This document shows, piece after piece, positions 8,454 through 17,518 of a stretch of 64,000 nt of DNA. A program made the position numbers and the translations under genes. Every line of letters begins with the position of its first letter. Position 1 is the stretch's first letter. The DNA is from Schlesneria paludicola DSM 18645 (GTDB lineage: Bacteria > Planctomycetota > Planctomycetia > Planctomycetales > Planctomycetaceae): the NCBI RefSeq assembly GCF_000255655.1, contig NZ_JH636434.1, positions 1,054,291-1,118,290 of the forward strand. Reading direction: 5' to 3'. A model generated the notes under the pieces. The model had not been told where the DNA came from. It was given only the letters and a program-made list of their open reading frames with translations, and searched no databases.

Positions 8454-9890
8454 TCAATGACGTACACCAAAGCAATACAAATGCGTTCCCGTCCTCAAAT
8501 AGATCCGGCCATCAACGAGTGCGGGGGTCGCATAAATATCCTCTTTGAAGTCGGCTGTATGCAACACTTGTAAGTCGGCTTGGGCTGACACGACTGTAAC
8601 ACGCCCTTGTTCGTCGGCGAGATAGATCTTGGAGTCTCCCGCGACGGGCGACGCATAGTAATTGCCGCTGGCCTCGAGCCTGAGCGGCTTCATCGGCTTG
8701 CCCGTCTCGGCGTTGAGGCACTGCAAAATCCCACCGTCTTTGACGCTGAAGACCGTGTTGTTCACAAACAGTGGCGATGCACAGAAGGGAACGAGTTTCG
8801 GGTGTCGCCAGCGGACATGTGTCAGAGTCGCTTCTCCGACAGCACCGGGGCGAATACTGAGTAGCAAGTTTCGTCCCTGATCAAACAATCCGCGAAACAG
8901 TTCATACTCCGCTCGCGTCAAATGCCCGTTCTTGTTGCGGTCAGCCTGGGAAAACCGCTGATAGACAGGTCCTTCTTTAAGTTCGGATTCCTCGAGCTCG
9001 CCATTCTTGTCAGCGTCTTTCAGCGCCAAAACGTCATCAAATGGCTCAATTCGAATCGGCTCAGCCTCATCGCCACCCGCCGCCCATCCCGCCAAATATA
9101 GGTTTCCATCAGGGCCGACGGTCGGTGAACTGACCACGGTTCGCGAGATGCCGCGCACCGTCCAAGCTTCCTGGCCGGTCTCCAAATCATATCCAACAAC
9201 GCGCAGGGTCGCGGCAACAACAACCTGCAATTGGCCGTCATTGTTCCACAGGATCGGCGTGCATGAATTCCGCAAGAACTCGGATCGATCCGTCTTCCAA
9301 AGAATGTCGCCGCTGCGTTTGTCCAGGCACATCAGGAACGAGTCTAAATCATGATCCTGACAGAGAATCAATCGATTGCCCACGAGAATCGGTGAACTCG
9401 CGGCGCCAAAATCGTTGAGAAACGGCCCCATGGGCCGGCTCCAAAGCAACTTACCGCTGTGATCGTGCGCGTAGAGGCCGCTGGAGCCAAAAAAGCTGAT
9501 CACGCATTCCTGATCTGCACAGGGAGTGCTTTGAGCGTGGCTGCCAATTCGATGGATCGTTTCAAGTCGTTCATAGCTGGCCTCTGATTCCCACTGAATC
9601 GTTCCCGTTTCACGATCCAGAGATATCGTGAGCAGTTTCTTATCGCGAACAGCCGTCAGAAAGATGCGATCACCGACGACAATGGGTGAAGAATGACCGG
9701 GAGGCAAGGAGGTCTTCCAGAGTTGGTTCTGCCCCGGACCCACTTCCGTTGGCAGTGATTGATTCGACGGATCAACGGCCGAACCGTGCGGTCCGCGAAA
9801 TTGTGGCCAATCCGCTGCTGGCGCTAAAGACACGAGCGCGCCCAGCCAAACAATGCTCACGGCCAGCATCAACCCAATCAGTCGGCTCAT
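8454..9890 (-). CDS. Secreted PQQ-like beta-propeller protein with inserted EF-hands
   Basis: A 478-residue protein. It has a signal peptide (LIGLMLAVSIVWLGALVSLAPAA) followed by WPQFRGPHG, the usual start of planctomycete PQQ-like propellers. Repeated blade motifs of the form TGxxxW (LDRETGTIQWE, DLETGQEAW) and LYxxG elements follow. Between blades, about residues 290-330, are two EF-hand loops, DADKNGELEESE and DRNKNGHLTRAE, which would bind calcium. No catalytic quinoprotein residues are evident, so a structural or binding role outside the cytoplasm is more likely than dehydrogenase activity. ATG at 9890 is preferred over the one four codons earlier. Confidence 0.85.
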   Translation of the reverse strand: MSRLIGLMLAVSIVWLGALVSLAPAADWPQFRGPHGSAVDPSNQSLPTEVGPGQNQLWKTSLPPGHSSPIVVGDRIFLTAVRDKKLLTISLDRETGTIQWESEASYERLETIHRIGSHAQSTPCADQECVISFFGSSGLYAHDHSGKLLWSRPMGPFLNDFGAASSPILVGNRLILCQDHDLDSFLMCLDKRSGDILWKTDRSEFLRNSCTPILWNNDGQLQVVVAATLRVVGYDLETGQEAWTVRGISRTVVSSPTVGPDGNLYLAGWAAGGDEAEPIRIEPFDDVLALKDADKNGELEESELKEGPVYQRFSQADRNKNGHLTRAEYELFRGLFDQGRNLLLSIRPGAVGEATLTHVRWRHPKLVPFCASPLFVNNTVFSVKDGGILQCLNAETGKPMKPLRLEASGNYYASPVAGDSKIYLADEQGRVTVVSAQADLQVLHTADFKEDIYATPALVDGRIYLRTGTHLYCFGVRH

Positions 9891-10274
9891 TCCGGTATCC
9901 AAAAATCAGGGCGTACAAAATCTATATGAATTGGTTTATCTTATCGAAGTCCAACTCAAATCAGACTTCGTTTGAGTACGATTAACAAGTGTGTCCTCGA
10001 ATTCGGGTACCTGCGGACAAACTTACAATTTTCAGTGACTCACGAGCCCTGTTTGGACAAAACCAGACGGAATTGAGGATTTTGGTGGCCAGTTTCGACT
10101 GTAAATTCAGAATTCTGTTAATACTTTGAGCGAAATCTGTTCCGCCGAGGCGTTGCAGGTCACTTATTGCTTCGCTACACTCTTCGGTCCTCGCGCCAGC
10201 CGCCGTCGTGGACGAAGTTCCGGTGTGACACGGGTGACGAGCCGTAAGTCGTTATCTTGAAAGTACATGTTGCC
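9891..10274. promoter_or_regulatory. AT-rich divergent intergenic region upstream of rplY
   Basis: A 384-base gap between divergent genes, clearly richer in A+T than its surroundings at 9905-10130. It should contain the promoter of the rplY-pth-rpsF-ssb-rplI block. I could not fix promoter boxes with confidence, and I see no small gene or RNA. Confidence 0.45.
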
Positions 10275-10934
10275 ATGTCGAAGGAAGCAAAACTGGTCGT
10301 CAAGCTGCGTGCAGAAAATGGATCTGCCGCGTGTCGACGTCTGCGCTGGAGTGGTCAGGTTCCAGGCAATATCTACGGACACAACGCTCCGCCGACCGCT
10401 GTCGTGATTGCCGCGGACGCTTTGATGCCCGTCCTGCAGTCCGGTGCGAAGGTCGTGGATGTCGAGCTTGACGGAAAGGTCGACAAGGCCGTTGTTCGCG
10501 AAATCCAGTGGGATACGTTCGGTCGAATGATCCAGCACTTCGACCTGCTACGTGTTGATCCGAACGAACGCGTGAACATCGTCGTACCGTTGGAACTCAA
10601 GGGCACTGCCCCGGGTGTTCTGTTGGGTGGTGTGCTGGAACAGACAATGCACTCGATCACGATCGACTGCTTGGCCTATCAAATTCCCGACACGATTCAA
10701 GTTCGAATCGGCAGCCTGGAACTCGGCAAGGCGATTCACGTTTCCGACCTGGTGTTGCCAGAAGGTTCGCACGCACACGCGGCCGCCGACGCCATTGTCG
10801 TGCACGTCGTTCAAGCGAAGGTTCAGGAAGAAGTCGCCTCCGCCTCGCCCGTCGAACCCGAAGTTGTTGGCAAGAAGCCGGGTGCTGACGCCGCCGATGC
10901 GAAAGATGACAAGAAGGATGCAAAGAAGAAGTAA
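10275..10934 (+). CDS. rplY: 50S ribosomal protein L25 (long Ctc/TL5 form)
   Basis: A 219-residue two-domain L25 that binds 5S rRNA. The N-terminal L25 domain contains LRWSGQVPGNIYGH and VVREIQWD. The C-terminal TL5 beta domain contains VPLELKGTAPGVLLGGVL and IHVSDLVLPEG. A Lys/Asp-rich tail (DAKDDKKDAKKK) ends the protein. The upstream TTG at 10257 is possible, but ATG at 10275 (MSKEAKLVVKLR) gives the family start. First gene of a translation/replication block; pth follows after 75 bases, a common pairing. Confidence 0.95.
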   Translation: MSKEAKLVVKLRAENGSAACRRLRWSGQVPGNIYGHNAPPTAVVIAADALMPVLQSGAKVVDVELDGKVDKAVVREIQWDTFGRMIQHFDLLRVDPNERVNIVVPLELKGTAPGVLLGGVLEQTMHSITIDCLAYQIPDTIQVRIGSLELGKAIHVSDLVLPEGSHAHAAADAIVVHVVQAKVQEEVASASPVEPEVVGKKPGADAADAKDDKKDAKKK

Positions 10935-11009
10935 TGGCCTCGTCAGTGCGAGATTGAGATCTGTACTTTCTCGCATTGATTTTGTCGCGGAAGGGCTCAG
11001 GACGCAGCC

Positions 11010-11612
11010 ATGAAATTGGTCGTGGGACTGGGGAATCCGGGAGCGACATACGAGGGAACGCGGCATAACGTCGGTTTCGACGTGTTGTCAGAGTTGGCGC
11101 TGCGTTGGCATGCGAGTCGGCCAAAAGTCCGATTCGAGGCCAACTTAAGCGAGGTGAATTACAACGGCGAGAAAGTTTTACTCGCGGCGCCGCAGACATT
11201 TATGAATATCAGCGGTCGCTCGGTTCAGCAAATCGTCAAGTTTTTTCAGATCTCGCTCGGCGATGTGATGGTGGTATGTGATGACCTGAATCTGAAAGTT
11301 GGCCAACTGCGCCTTCGGGGCTCAGGATCGGCTGGCGGTCAGAAAGGTCTGTTGAGTATTCTACAAGTCTGTGGTTCCGATGCGGTTCCCAGGCTGCGGA
11401 TTGGCATCGGTCGGCCGCCCGACAGCGTCGATGCCGCGAACTTTGTCTTGTCGAAGTTTCGGAAGGATGAGCATCCGAAAATCGATCAGGCGATTCGAGG
11501 TGCGGCGTCGGGGATAGAGTTGTGGATCAAGGATGGGATTTCGGCGGCGATGAATGTCGTGAATGTTGCTCTTCCTGAGGGGGGCGACGAAGCGCCGGGA
11601 AAAAGTCCGTAA
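11010..11612 (+). CDS. pth: Peptidyl-tRNA hydrolase
   Basis: A 200-residue enzyme that frees tRNA from prematurely released peptidyl-tRNA. It opens with MKLVVGLGNPGATYEGTRHN, which holds the family's conserved Asn and catalytic His. Also present are PQTFMNISGRSV, VVCDDLNL, and SAGGQKGLLSI in the substrate-binding region. Length and motif spacing are normal. It sits between rplY and rpsF on the same strand. Confidence 0.97.
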   Translation: MKLVVGLGNPGATYEGTRHNVGFDVLSELALRWHASRPKVRFEANLSEVNYNGEKVLLAAPQTFMNISGRSVQQIVKFFQISLGDVMVVCDDLNLKVGQLRLRGSGSAGGQKGLLSILQVCGSDAVPRLRIGIGRPPDSVDAANFVLSKFRKDEHPKIDQAIRGAASGIELWIKDGISAAMNVVNVALPEGGDEAPGKSP

Positions 11613-11711
11613 GCGAATACAAATCGTCATAGAGCGGGGGTAGACTTCCGCTCACAGGCCAGTTATCACAGCAAAAAGCAGTAATCGACTGAGGAACTTG
11701 GGGAGAGCATT

Positions 11712-12134
11712 TTGACCGAATACATGTACGAGGGAATGTTTCTGATCGACAGCAATCGCTACGCGTCCGATCCCGATGGAACGCAGCAAGCCGTTCTGGG
11801 GATGCTGGAACGCGTCGGGGCCAGCGTTGTCGCCTCGCGACCATGGCAGGAAGGCAAGCTGTGCTACCCCATCGAAGGTCACCGCAAGGGGTTGTACTAC
11901 CTTGCCTGCTTCAAGATGGACGGCAGCAGCATGAACGAGTTGACTCGTCTCAGCAAGCTGAACGAAGTCGTCTTGCGTCAGTTGGTTCTGCGACATCCGA
12001 AAGTCATCTTCGACGCCATGGTGGATGCCCTGACATCACACGACGGCGCGATTCACAGTCCAGAGCAGAAGGCCGATCGAGAAGCACGCGGCGAGCGAGC
12101 TCCGGGTGAAGAAGTCGTCGAAGAGACGCGATAG
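11712..12134 (+). CDS. rpsF: 30S ribosomal protein S6
   Basis: A 140-residue S6 of the 30S platform. Motifs are YEGMFLIDS at the start and the RPWQEGKLCYPIEGHRKG strand-turn region. A charged C-terminal extension (EQKADREARGERAPGEE) makes it longer than the enterobacterial core. TTG at 11712 follows GGGGAGAG at a suitable distance; ATG at 11724 is the alternative. ssb follows after 29 bases, so the two are co-transcribed. Confidence 0.95.
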   Translation: MTEYMYEGMFLIDSNRYASDPDGTQQAVLGMLERVGASVVASRPWQEGKLCYPIEGHRKGLYYLACFKMDGSSMNELTRLSKLNEVVLRQLVLRHPKVIFDAMVDALTSHDGAIHSPEQKADREARGERAPGEEVVEETR

Positions 12135-12163
12135 TTATCGAGCATGACTCGAGGAGTCGAAGC

Positions 12164-12673
12164 ATGGCAAGCTTCAATAAAGTCATTCTAGTTGGCAATT
12201 TGACGCGTGACCCCCAAGTGAAATACACGACGGGGGGCACAGCCGTCACCGAACTCGGTTTGGCTGTCAATCGCCGCTGGCAAGACAAGCAGTCCAACCA
12301 ATGGAAAGACGAAACGACATTCGTTGACGTCACACTTTGGGGCCGTACTGCGGAAATTGCTGGAGAATACTTGGCGAAGGGCCGGTCAGTCCTGATCGAA
12401 GGACGTCTGCAACTTGATACGTGGGATGACCGCGAGTCAGGGCAGAAGCGCAGCAAGCTGAGAGTGGTCGGCGAAAACATGACGATGCTCGGCGGAAAAG
12501 GTGATGGTCCGTCGGGTGGTGGGGGTGGAGGTGCTGCTGGGGGCGGTCGCCCGATGAGCTCCAATGCTCCTCGAGGTGGTTCGTCTGGTGGAGATTCATT
12601 CCCGTCCGACTCGCATAGTGATTCCTCCGGGTTTGATGACAGCTCAGGCGGCAGTGACGATGTACCTTTCTAG
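12164..12673 (+). CDS. ssb: Single-stranded DNA-binding protein
   Basis: A 169-residue SSB. The N-terminal OB fold (about 1-108) starts SFNKVILVGNLTRDPQVKYT and includes VDVTLWGRTAEIAGEYLAKG. A Gly/Ser-rich linker follows, and the tail ends in DDVPF, the partner-binding tip that recruits replication and repair proteins. Ordered between rpsF and rplI as in many bacteria, but rpsR, which usually follows, is missing here. Confidence 0.97.
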   Translation: MASFNKVILVGNLTRDPQVKYTTGGTAVTELGLAVNRRWQDKQSNQWKDETTFVDVTLWGRTAEIAGEYLAKGRSVLIEGRLQLDTWDDRESGQKRSKLRVVGENMTMLGGKGDGPSGGGGGGAAGGGRPMSSNAPRGGSSGGDSFPSDSHSDSSGFDDSSGGSDDVPF

Positions 12674-12843
12674 CCCTGTTTGTAGTGCGCGGTCACCGCG
12701 CGGTGCGTGTTTGACAAGGTCCAGATAGGGTGTTTGAAGGTAAGTCGAAACAGTATTTTTCTCCAAGCCGATCACCGGGATCGCCCTTGGATACGATAAA
12801 TCCAGTCAATAACCAGTCAGTTGGCGCAACGGAATTCAATCAA

Positions 12844-13347
12844 ATGGCTCGTAGTTCACATACCGCTTCTGGACGTCCCCGAGTTTCGCGACAGGTCGAG
12901 TTGTTGCTTGCTGCAGACGTCGAACACCTTGGCAATACCGGCGACATCGTTCGCGTGAAGCCTGGATATGCCCGGAATTACTTGATGCCAAACGGGCTGG
13001 CGACCGTTGCCACCGAACTGAACAAGCGAATGGTCAAGCGACATCAAGAGAACCTGGTCGCACTGCAAAAGCAGAAGATGGCCGAGCTTCAAAAGCGGTC
13101 GGATGCGATCAGCAAGTACAGCGTGACGCTCGAAGCAAACGCGAACGAAGAAGGTCACCTCTACGGTTCGATCCTCGGCCCCGATATCAGCAAGGCCCTC
13201 AAGTCCGCAGGCTACATGGTTGACGCCGACCACGTCAAACTCGATGGCCCAATCAAGGAATTGGGGATGTACACTGTGAGGATTCAACTTCACTCGGACG
13301 TCAAAACGGAAATCAAGGTTTGGGTCGTTCCCGCTGCCAAAAAGTAA
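12844..13347 (+). CDS. rplI: 50S ribosomal protein L9
   Basis: A 167-residue L9. It has the N-terminal rRNA-binding domain VEHLGNTGDIVRVKPGYARN, then the long connecting helix (LNKRMVKRHQENLVALQKQK) and the C-terminal domain with EEGHLYGSI. The frame is open further upstream, but ATG at 12844 (MARSSHTASG) gives a near-family start after a short basic lead. Followed by a strong terminator that separates it from dnaB. Confidence 0.95.
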   Translation: MARSSHTASGRPRVSRQVELLLAADVEHLGNTGDIVRVKPGYARNYLMPNGLATVATELNKRMVKRHQENLVALQKQKMAELQKRSDAISKYSVTLEANANEEGHLYGSILGPDISKALKSAGYMVDADHVKLDGPIKELGMYTVRIQLHSDVKTEIKVWVVPAAKK

Positions 13348-13378
13348 AAGTTTGGCGGTTTGAACCAATGTCGGCATG

Positions 13379-13407
13379 AACGACGCGCCCGGTCTGGGCG
13401 CGTCGTT
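13379..13407 (+). terminator. Rho-independent terminator after rplI
   Basis: Perfect 12-bp stem AACGACGCGCCC (13379-13390) / GGGCGCGTCGTT (13396-13407) with loop GGTCT, followed by TGTCTTT. It ends the ribosomal-protein block, so dnaB probably has its own promoter just downstream. Confidence 0.85.
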
Positions 13408-13502
13408 TGTCTTTGATGCTTAGCAAATCAGCGTGGACAATCCCGGCCTGTGGGTATGATGGGATCGTTCAATCGCACGTCTTTACGGCAGGGAATTTAT
13501 TC

Positions 13503-14867
13503 ATGGCGGAATCGTTCTCTCCTTCCTCAATGCGACTTCCTCCTCAGAATCTGGCCGCAGAACAAAGCGTGCTTGGATGTATGCTGCTTGAGAACACGGC
13601 GCTTGACGACGTTGCGGATGTGTTGCATGCCGATCAGTTCTACAGCGACATTCACCAACTGTTGTATTCCACAATTGTTCGAATGCGTGAAGACGGCAAG
13701 CCCGTCGATATCGTGACGCTTGCGGATGAACTGAGCGAGCGAAACCAACTGTCAGAAGTCGGTGGCGTGGCGTATCTGAGCGAAATTCTCGAAGCGGTTC
13801 CGCACTCCGCTCACGTCAAGTTCTATGCCGAGATCGTCCGCGACAAGTGGATTCAACGTCGCCTGACGATCGTTTGCACGGACGTACTTCGCGATTGTTA
13901 TGACGGCAGCGACGATACAGCGGAAATGCTGAAGCGCGCCGAGCAGGGCATCTTCGGAATCTTTGAAAGCCAGGAGACGAGCTCCAAGATCAGCATGGAT
14001 GACATCATGCATGAGACGCTCGATCGAATTAACACTCGTCTGGGGCGTGAAGGAAATATCAGCGGCCTGTCGACCGGCTTCAACGATTTGGACAAGCAGA
14101 CGAACGGTTTTCAGCCTGCAGAATTGGTGATCGTGGCCGCGCGTCCTTCGATGGGTAAAACGGCGTTCGTGTGTAACATTGCCGAGTGGGTGGCCGGGGC
14201 CGGTGAGACCGCAACGATCATCTTCAGTCTGGAACAATCCAAGCTGGAACTTGCCGAACGTTTTTTGTGTATTCGGGCAAAGCTGGACGGCCATCGACTG
14301 CGCAAGGGATTGCTTGAGCCGGATGAACGGCACGCGCTGCTCGAGGCATCGTCGGAACTCAGCCGACTGCAATTGTTCATCGATGACAGTCCCGGCCGAA
14401 CCGTCGCACAGATTAGCGCCATCTGCCGACGTTTGAAACGACGCAACAATTTGGGCTTGGTCATCATCGACTATTTGCAATTGATCGAACCGGAAGATAA
14501 GCGAATCAACCGCGAACAACAGATCGCCCAGATCACACGACGACTGAAGGGAATCGCGAAGGAAAACGGACTGCCGCTGATTGCACTTTCGCAGCTCAAC
14601 CGAGGTGTGGAATTGCGTGAAGACAAGCGGCCAAAGCTGGCTGACTTGCGCGAGAGTGGTGCCATCGAACAGGACGCTGACATCATCATGTTTCTCCATC
14701 GCCCCGACGCCTACAACCCTGAAGATCGCCCCGGATTGGCTGAAATCGTCGTTGCCAAACATCGTTCCGGACCGACGGGTATTGTCAATTTGCAATGGAA
14801 ACGTGAGTCGATGCGGTTTGACAACTATGAAGGTGGCTTCGATCACGCTGCGGCGGATCAGTTCTGA
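13503..14867 (+). CDS. dnaB: Replicative DNA helicase DnaB
   Basis: A 454-residue hexameric helicase that unwinds DNA at the fork. The N-terminal primase-interacting domain begins RLPPQNLAAEQSVLGCMLLE. The RecA-like domain has Walker A AARPSMGKTAF, Walker B LVIIDYLQLIEP, and SQLNRGVELREDKRP with the DLRESGAIEQDAD motif. No intein interrupts the P-loop. ATG at 13503 follows an AGGGA and gives the normal N-terminus. Confidence 0.97.
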   Translation: MAESFSPSSMRLPPQNLAAEQSVLGCMLLENTALDDVADVLHADQFYSDIHQLLYSTIVRMREDGKPVDIVTLADELSERNQLSEVGGVAYLSEILEAVPHSAHVKFYAEIVRDKWIQRRLTIVCTDVLRDCYDGSDDTAEMLKRAEQGIFGIFESQETSSKISMDDIMHETLDRINTRLGREGNISGLSTGFNDLDKQTNGFQPAELVIVAARPSMGKTAFVCNIAEWVAGAGETATIIFSLEQSKLELAERFLCIRAKLDGHRLRKGLLEPDERHALLEASSELSRLQLFIDDSPGRTVAQISAICRRLKRRNNLGLVIIDYLQLIEPEDKRINREQQIAQITRRLKGIAKENGLPLIALSQLNRGVELREDKRPKLADLRESGAIEQDADIIMFLHRPDAYNPEDRPGLAEIVVAKHRSGPTGIVNLQWKRESMRFDNYEGGFDHAAADQF

Positions 14868-14976
14868 GTACCTCACGTCTCGCGATGGATCGTCCCATCG
14901 ATCCATCGCCCTTGCGGCCCGTTCACATCCGCCCCCGATTGAGTTCACAAACAACTCAGGGCAGAGTGGTGTGTCA

Positions 14977-16305
14977 CTAGCCTCGGCGAATCGCTTCCAT
15001 GGGTGACATTTTCAGAGCCCAAATCGCAGGGTAGACCCCTCCAAGCATCCCCAAAAGGGTGCTGAAAATCAGGCTGAACAGGAGCAGGCCGGAACTGGCA
15101 ACCAGATGCAACTTGGTGGGGAAAATGGCATTCACGATCTGAACGGCTACCCAGCCAACTCCACATCCGAGAATGCCGCCGCCCAATCCGAGCAGCGCAC
15201 TCTCCCACGTGATCAGCCGCATCACGTCCCAGGCGGACCATCCGTTCGCCTTTAATACGCCGAACTCGATCAGCCGTTCCGCGACGCTCATCAGCATGGT
15301 ATTGAGAATGCTCAGCAACGCGATGATCACGCCGATACCGGTCATGAGATAGAGAAACACATCCAGATCGGAACTGAGTTCTGCGATCTTATCGCCCCAG
15401 TCCTGGGCGGATCGAACTTCGATTGCCTCTTCGATCTGTGGTTCTGACGCTCCCCCTGCGGACGACTGCGGGAGAGGTGATGAGTCCGTTGTACTGGCGG
15501 ATGAGGGCTTGGGTTCCGTGGTCAAAAGCTTGGCAGCGGAGTTCAGCATTTGAAGCGCCGCCATCTCGGGGAAGGCCTTGGCGGTGTTGTTCCGCCAGTC
15601 ATCCGCACGTCGTCCACGGAAGTGCTTCCGAATTTCTTCCATCAGTTCCGATTTGGGAATCGTGTCATCGGGTTCGACATAGACGGACGATATGAGGCCA
15701 TCGTCGAACTTGCTGATCCGCCGTACTCCCGCGGCATCCAGCACGATGGCCACATCGAGCAGCAGAGACCCACAGTGATAAATTCCGACAATCGTCAGGT
15801 CGAATCCATCAATTCGAAGTCGGTCTCCCACTTGCTTATGGAACGCCTGGGCAATCGTCCGGCTGACAACGCAGTTCATGGTGCCGACATCGTCAACCGA
15901 CAAAAATCGGCCGGAAATGATGTCGTCCCGATAGACGGCCTGCTTGAGATTCACGGTCCGTTCGATATCGGTCCCGAAAAGGAATCGCGGTGGACTGAAG
16001 GTTGGCTTTCCTTCGACCAGTTGGGCTCGAGCCCACACTTCTGGACGGGCGGTTCGGACTCCAGGCAGGCGAGCAATCTCGTCCGACCAACTCATCGGCA
16101 TGCGAGAAAATAGCGGGATTGGGGCTCCGGGTTGCATCGCGGCCAGCCCGGGGATGCGTCCAAATGTACTTCCGACCGTGTCATCAATGCCCGTGGCGAT
16201 CGAAAACAATCCAACCATGCCGGCAATGGCCACGGTCAATCCAAGGAGCGCCAGGATCGACCGAACGGGGCGGCTCATCAGGTTTCGAAACGCGAACCGA
16301 AGCAT
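14977..16305 (-). CDS. FtsX/MacB-type ABC transporter permease
   Basis: A 442-residue inner-membrane protein with one N-terminal membrane helix (RSILALLGLTVAIAGMVGLF), a large periplasmic domain (about 45-310) containing a Pro/Ser/Thr-rich stretch, and three C-terminal helices. These include LYLMTGIGVIIALLSILNTM and LLLFSLIFSTLLGMLGGVYP, followed by ALKMSPMEAIRRG, the FtsX-family end. It would work with a separate LolD/MacB-like ATPase, perhaps moving lipoproteins or lipids; no ATPase gene is adjacent. ATG at 16305 (MLRFAFRNLMSRP) is the family-like start. Confidence 0.88.
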   Translation of the reverse strand: MLRFAFRNLMSRPVRSILALLGLTVAIAGMVGLFSIATGIDDTVGSTFGRIPGLAAMQPGAPIPLFSRMPMSWSDEIARLPGVRTARPEVWARAQLVEGKPTFSPPRFLFGTDIERTVNLKQAVYRDDIISGRFLSVDDVGTMNCVVSRTIAQAFHKQVGDRLRIDGFDLTIVGIYHCGSLLLDVAIVLDAAGVRRISKFDDGLISSVYVEPDDTIPKSELMEEIRKHFRGRRADDWRNNTAKAFPEMAALQMLNSAAKLLTTEPKPSSASTTDSSPLPQSSAGGASEPQIEEAIEVRSAQDWGDKIAELSSDLDVFLYLMTGIGVIIALLSILNTMLMSVAERLIEFGVLKANGWSAWDVMRLITWESALLGLGGGILGCGVGWVAVQIVNAIFPTKLHLVASSGLLLFSLIFSTLLGMLGGVYPAIWALKMSPMEAIRRG

Positions 16306-16494
16306 CGCAGCGCACTCTTTCCACAACGGATGTTCGTCATTCTGGACCGATCAATGCTCAGACGATGTCGCGGCCGAGCCCTCGATCCAGAATACTTTAG
16401 GGGTCCTTGTTGATCGGAATTGTGTGAAAATTCGAGCGGCGCTGTTCGACGTGGATTCGGTGTTCGTTTGTCTTGAGGAACATCCCGCACCGGA

Positions 16495-17274
16495 TCAGAC
16501 GCGCTGGAGAACAAAAATGATGTCTTCAGTTTCGTCCGTCACATCGATCGGTGAATCGACGTCATAACGGAAATCGTACATCTCCAGCAGCCGCAAGCGG
16601 GGTTCCGTCTCCAGCAGTCGGAACATCTGTTCGCGTTTGTAAGTTCGGAACATCGTTTCATCGGTGATTCGAAACTGCTTCGTCGGAGTATAGACGTCGT
16701 ACGTGACGCCGATTCGTTCCTGTCGCTTTTTCAAGTCTGTGTCGATCGTCCAGAGATTGGAAATGACCGACAGATTGCCTCGGGTCGACGACCACGTTTC
16801 ATGCGTGCATTGCGCCGGAGATTTCGGTGTGAGATGCAGTCCCAAAAAGTACAGTCCCCCTTGATTGAGTGCATCGGCAACACAGCGGAAATGCGCTTCC
16901 GCCGTTTTTTCGCTGGGCAGATGACGGAATGTGTTGATCATATTGTAGGCCGCGTCCACCTTCTTTTTCAGGTGGAAATCTGCCATGTCACCGACAAATG
17001 TCGACTGCGGCAACCCGGCCCGCTTCAGTCGAGCGTTGCAGTATTCGATCGCCTTCTCATTGAGATCGTTGCCCGAGATTTCGTACCCCGCCTTGGCGAA
17101 CTGAATGACCAATCGACCGGTCCCACACGCGGGTTCGAACAGCCGTCGTACAGGACGACGCGAATATTTCTCAAAGCAGGCCTTCAGAAATTTAAATTCT
17201 GCCGCCCAATCCGAACCGAAAATCAGATCGTAGTACTTGGGGTAGTCGTAAAGATGGCCTGCGATCGTTTCCAT
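16495..17274 (-). CDS. Class I SAM-dependent methyltransferase
   Basis: A 259-residue protein with the Rossmann methyltransferase glycine motif LFEPACGTGRLVIQFAKAGY at about residue 45, then GNDLNEKAIEYCNARL (acidic end of beta-2) and FVGDMADFHLKKKVDAAYNM (motif II/III). The N-terminus YDYPKYYDLIFGSDW is typical of small-molecule methyltransferases of this type. Substrate unknown. The longer frame starting at 17331 adds residues without family character, so ATG at 17274 is used. Between the permease and the haem protein on the same strand, with gaps that suggest separate transcripts. Confidence 0.85.
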   Translation of the reverse strand: METIAGHLYDYPKYYDLIFGSDWAAEFKFLKACFEKYSRRPVRRLFEPACGTGRLVIQFAKAGYEISGNDLNEKAIEYCNARLKRAGLPQSTFVGDMADFHLKKKVDAAYNMINTFRHLPSEKTAEAHFRCVADALNQGGLYFLGLHLTPKSPAQCTHETWSSTRGNLSVISNLWTIDTDLKKRQERIGVTYDVYTPTKQFRITDETMFRTYKREQMFRLLETEPRLRLLEMYDFRYDVDSPIDVTDETEDIIFVLQRV

Positions 17275-17518
17275 AACGTTTGCTTCGACTCGAATCGTGC
17301 GACGTGTTGAGATTGATTCGCGATGTGACAATCGGATCGCGATGCGTGAGGGAGCGGAGTGTAACGAAACGCAAGGAACGAATTAAGGGAATGGCCAGGG
17401 CGATTGAGGAATTGGTTTCAATCACCCTGGCCAAAGCCGTCCCGAAACAGCTATGTGAGGACTTCTACCCGTTGACCCGCAAAGTCCCCACACGCGACTC
17501 ATCCAACGGCATCGCAAA

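Noticed and set aside
13752-14954. 400-codon minus-strand frame opposite dnaB
   Set aside because: dnaB is certain; the antisense product is low-complexity shadow.
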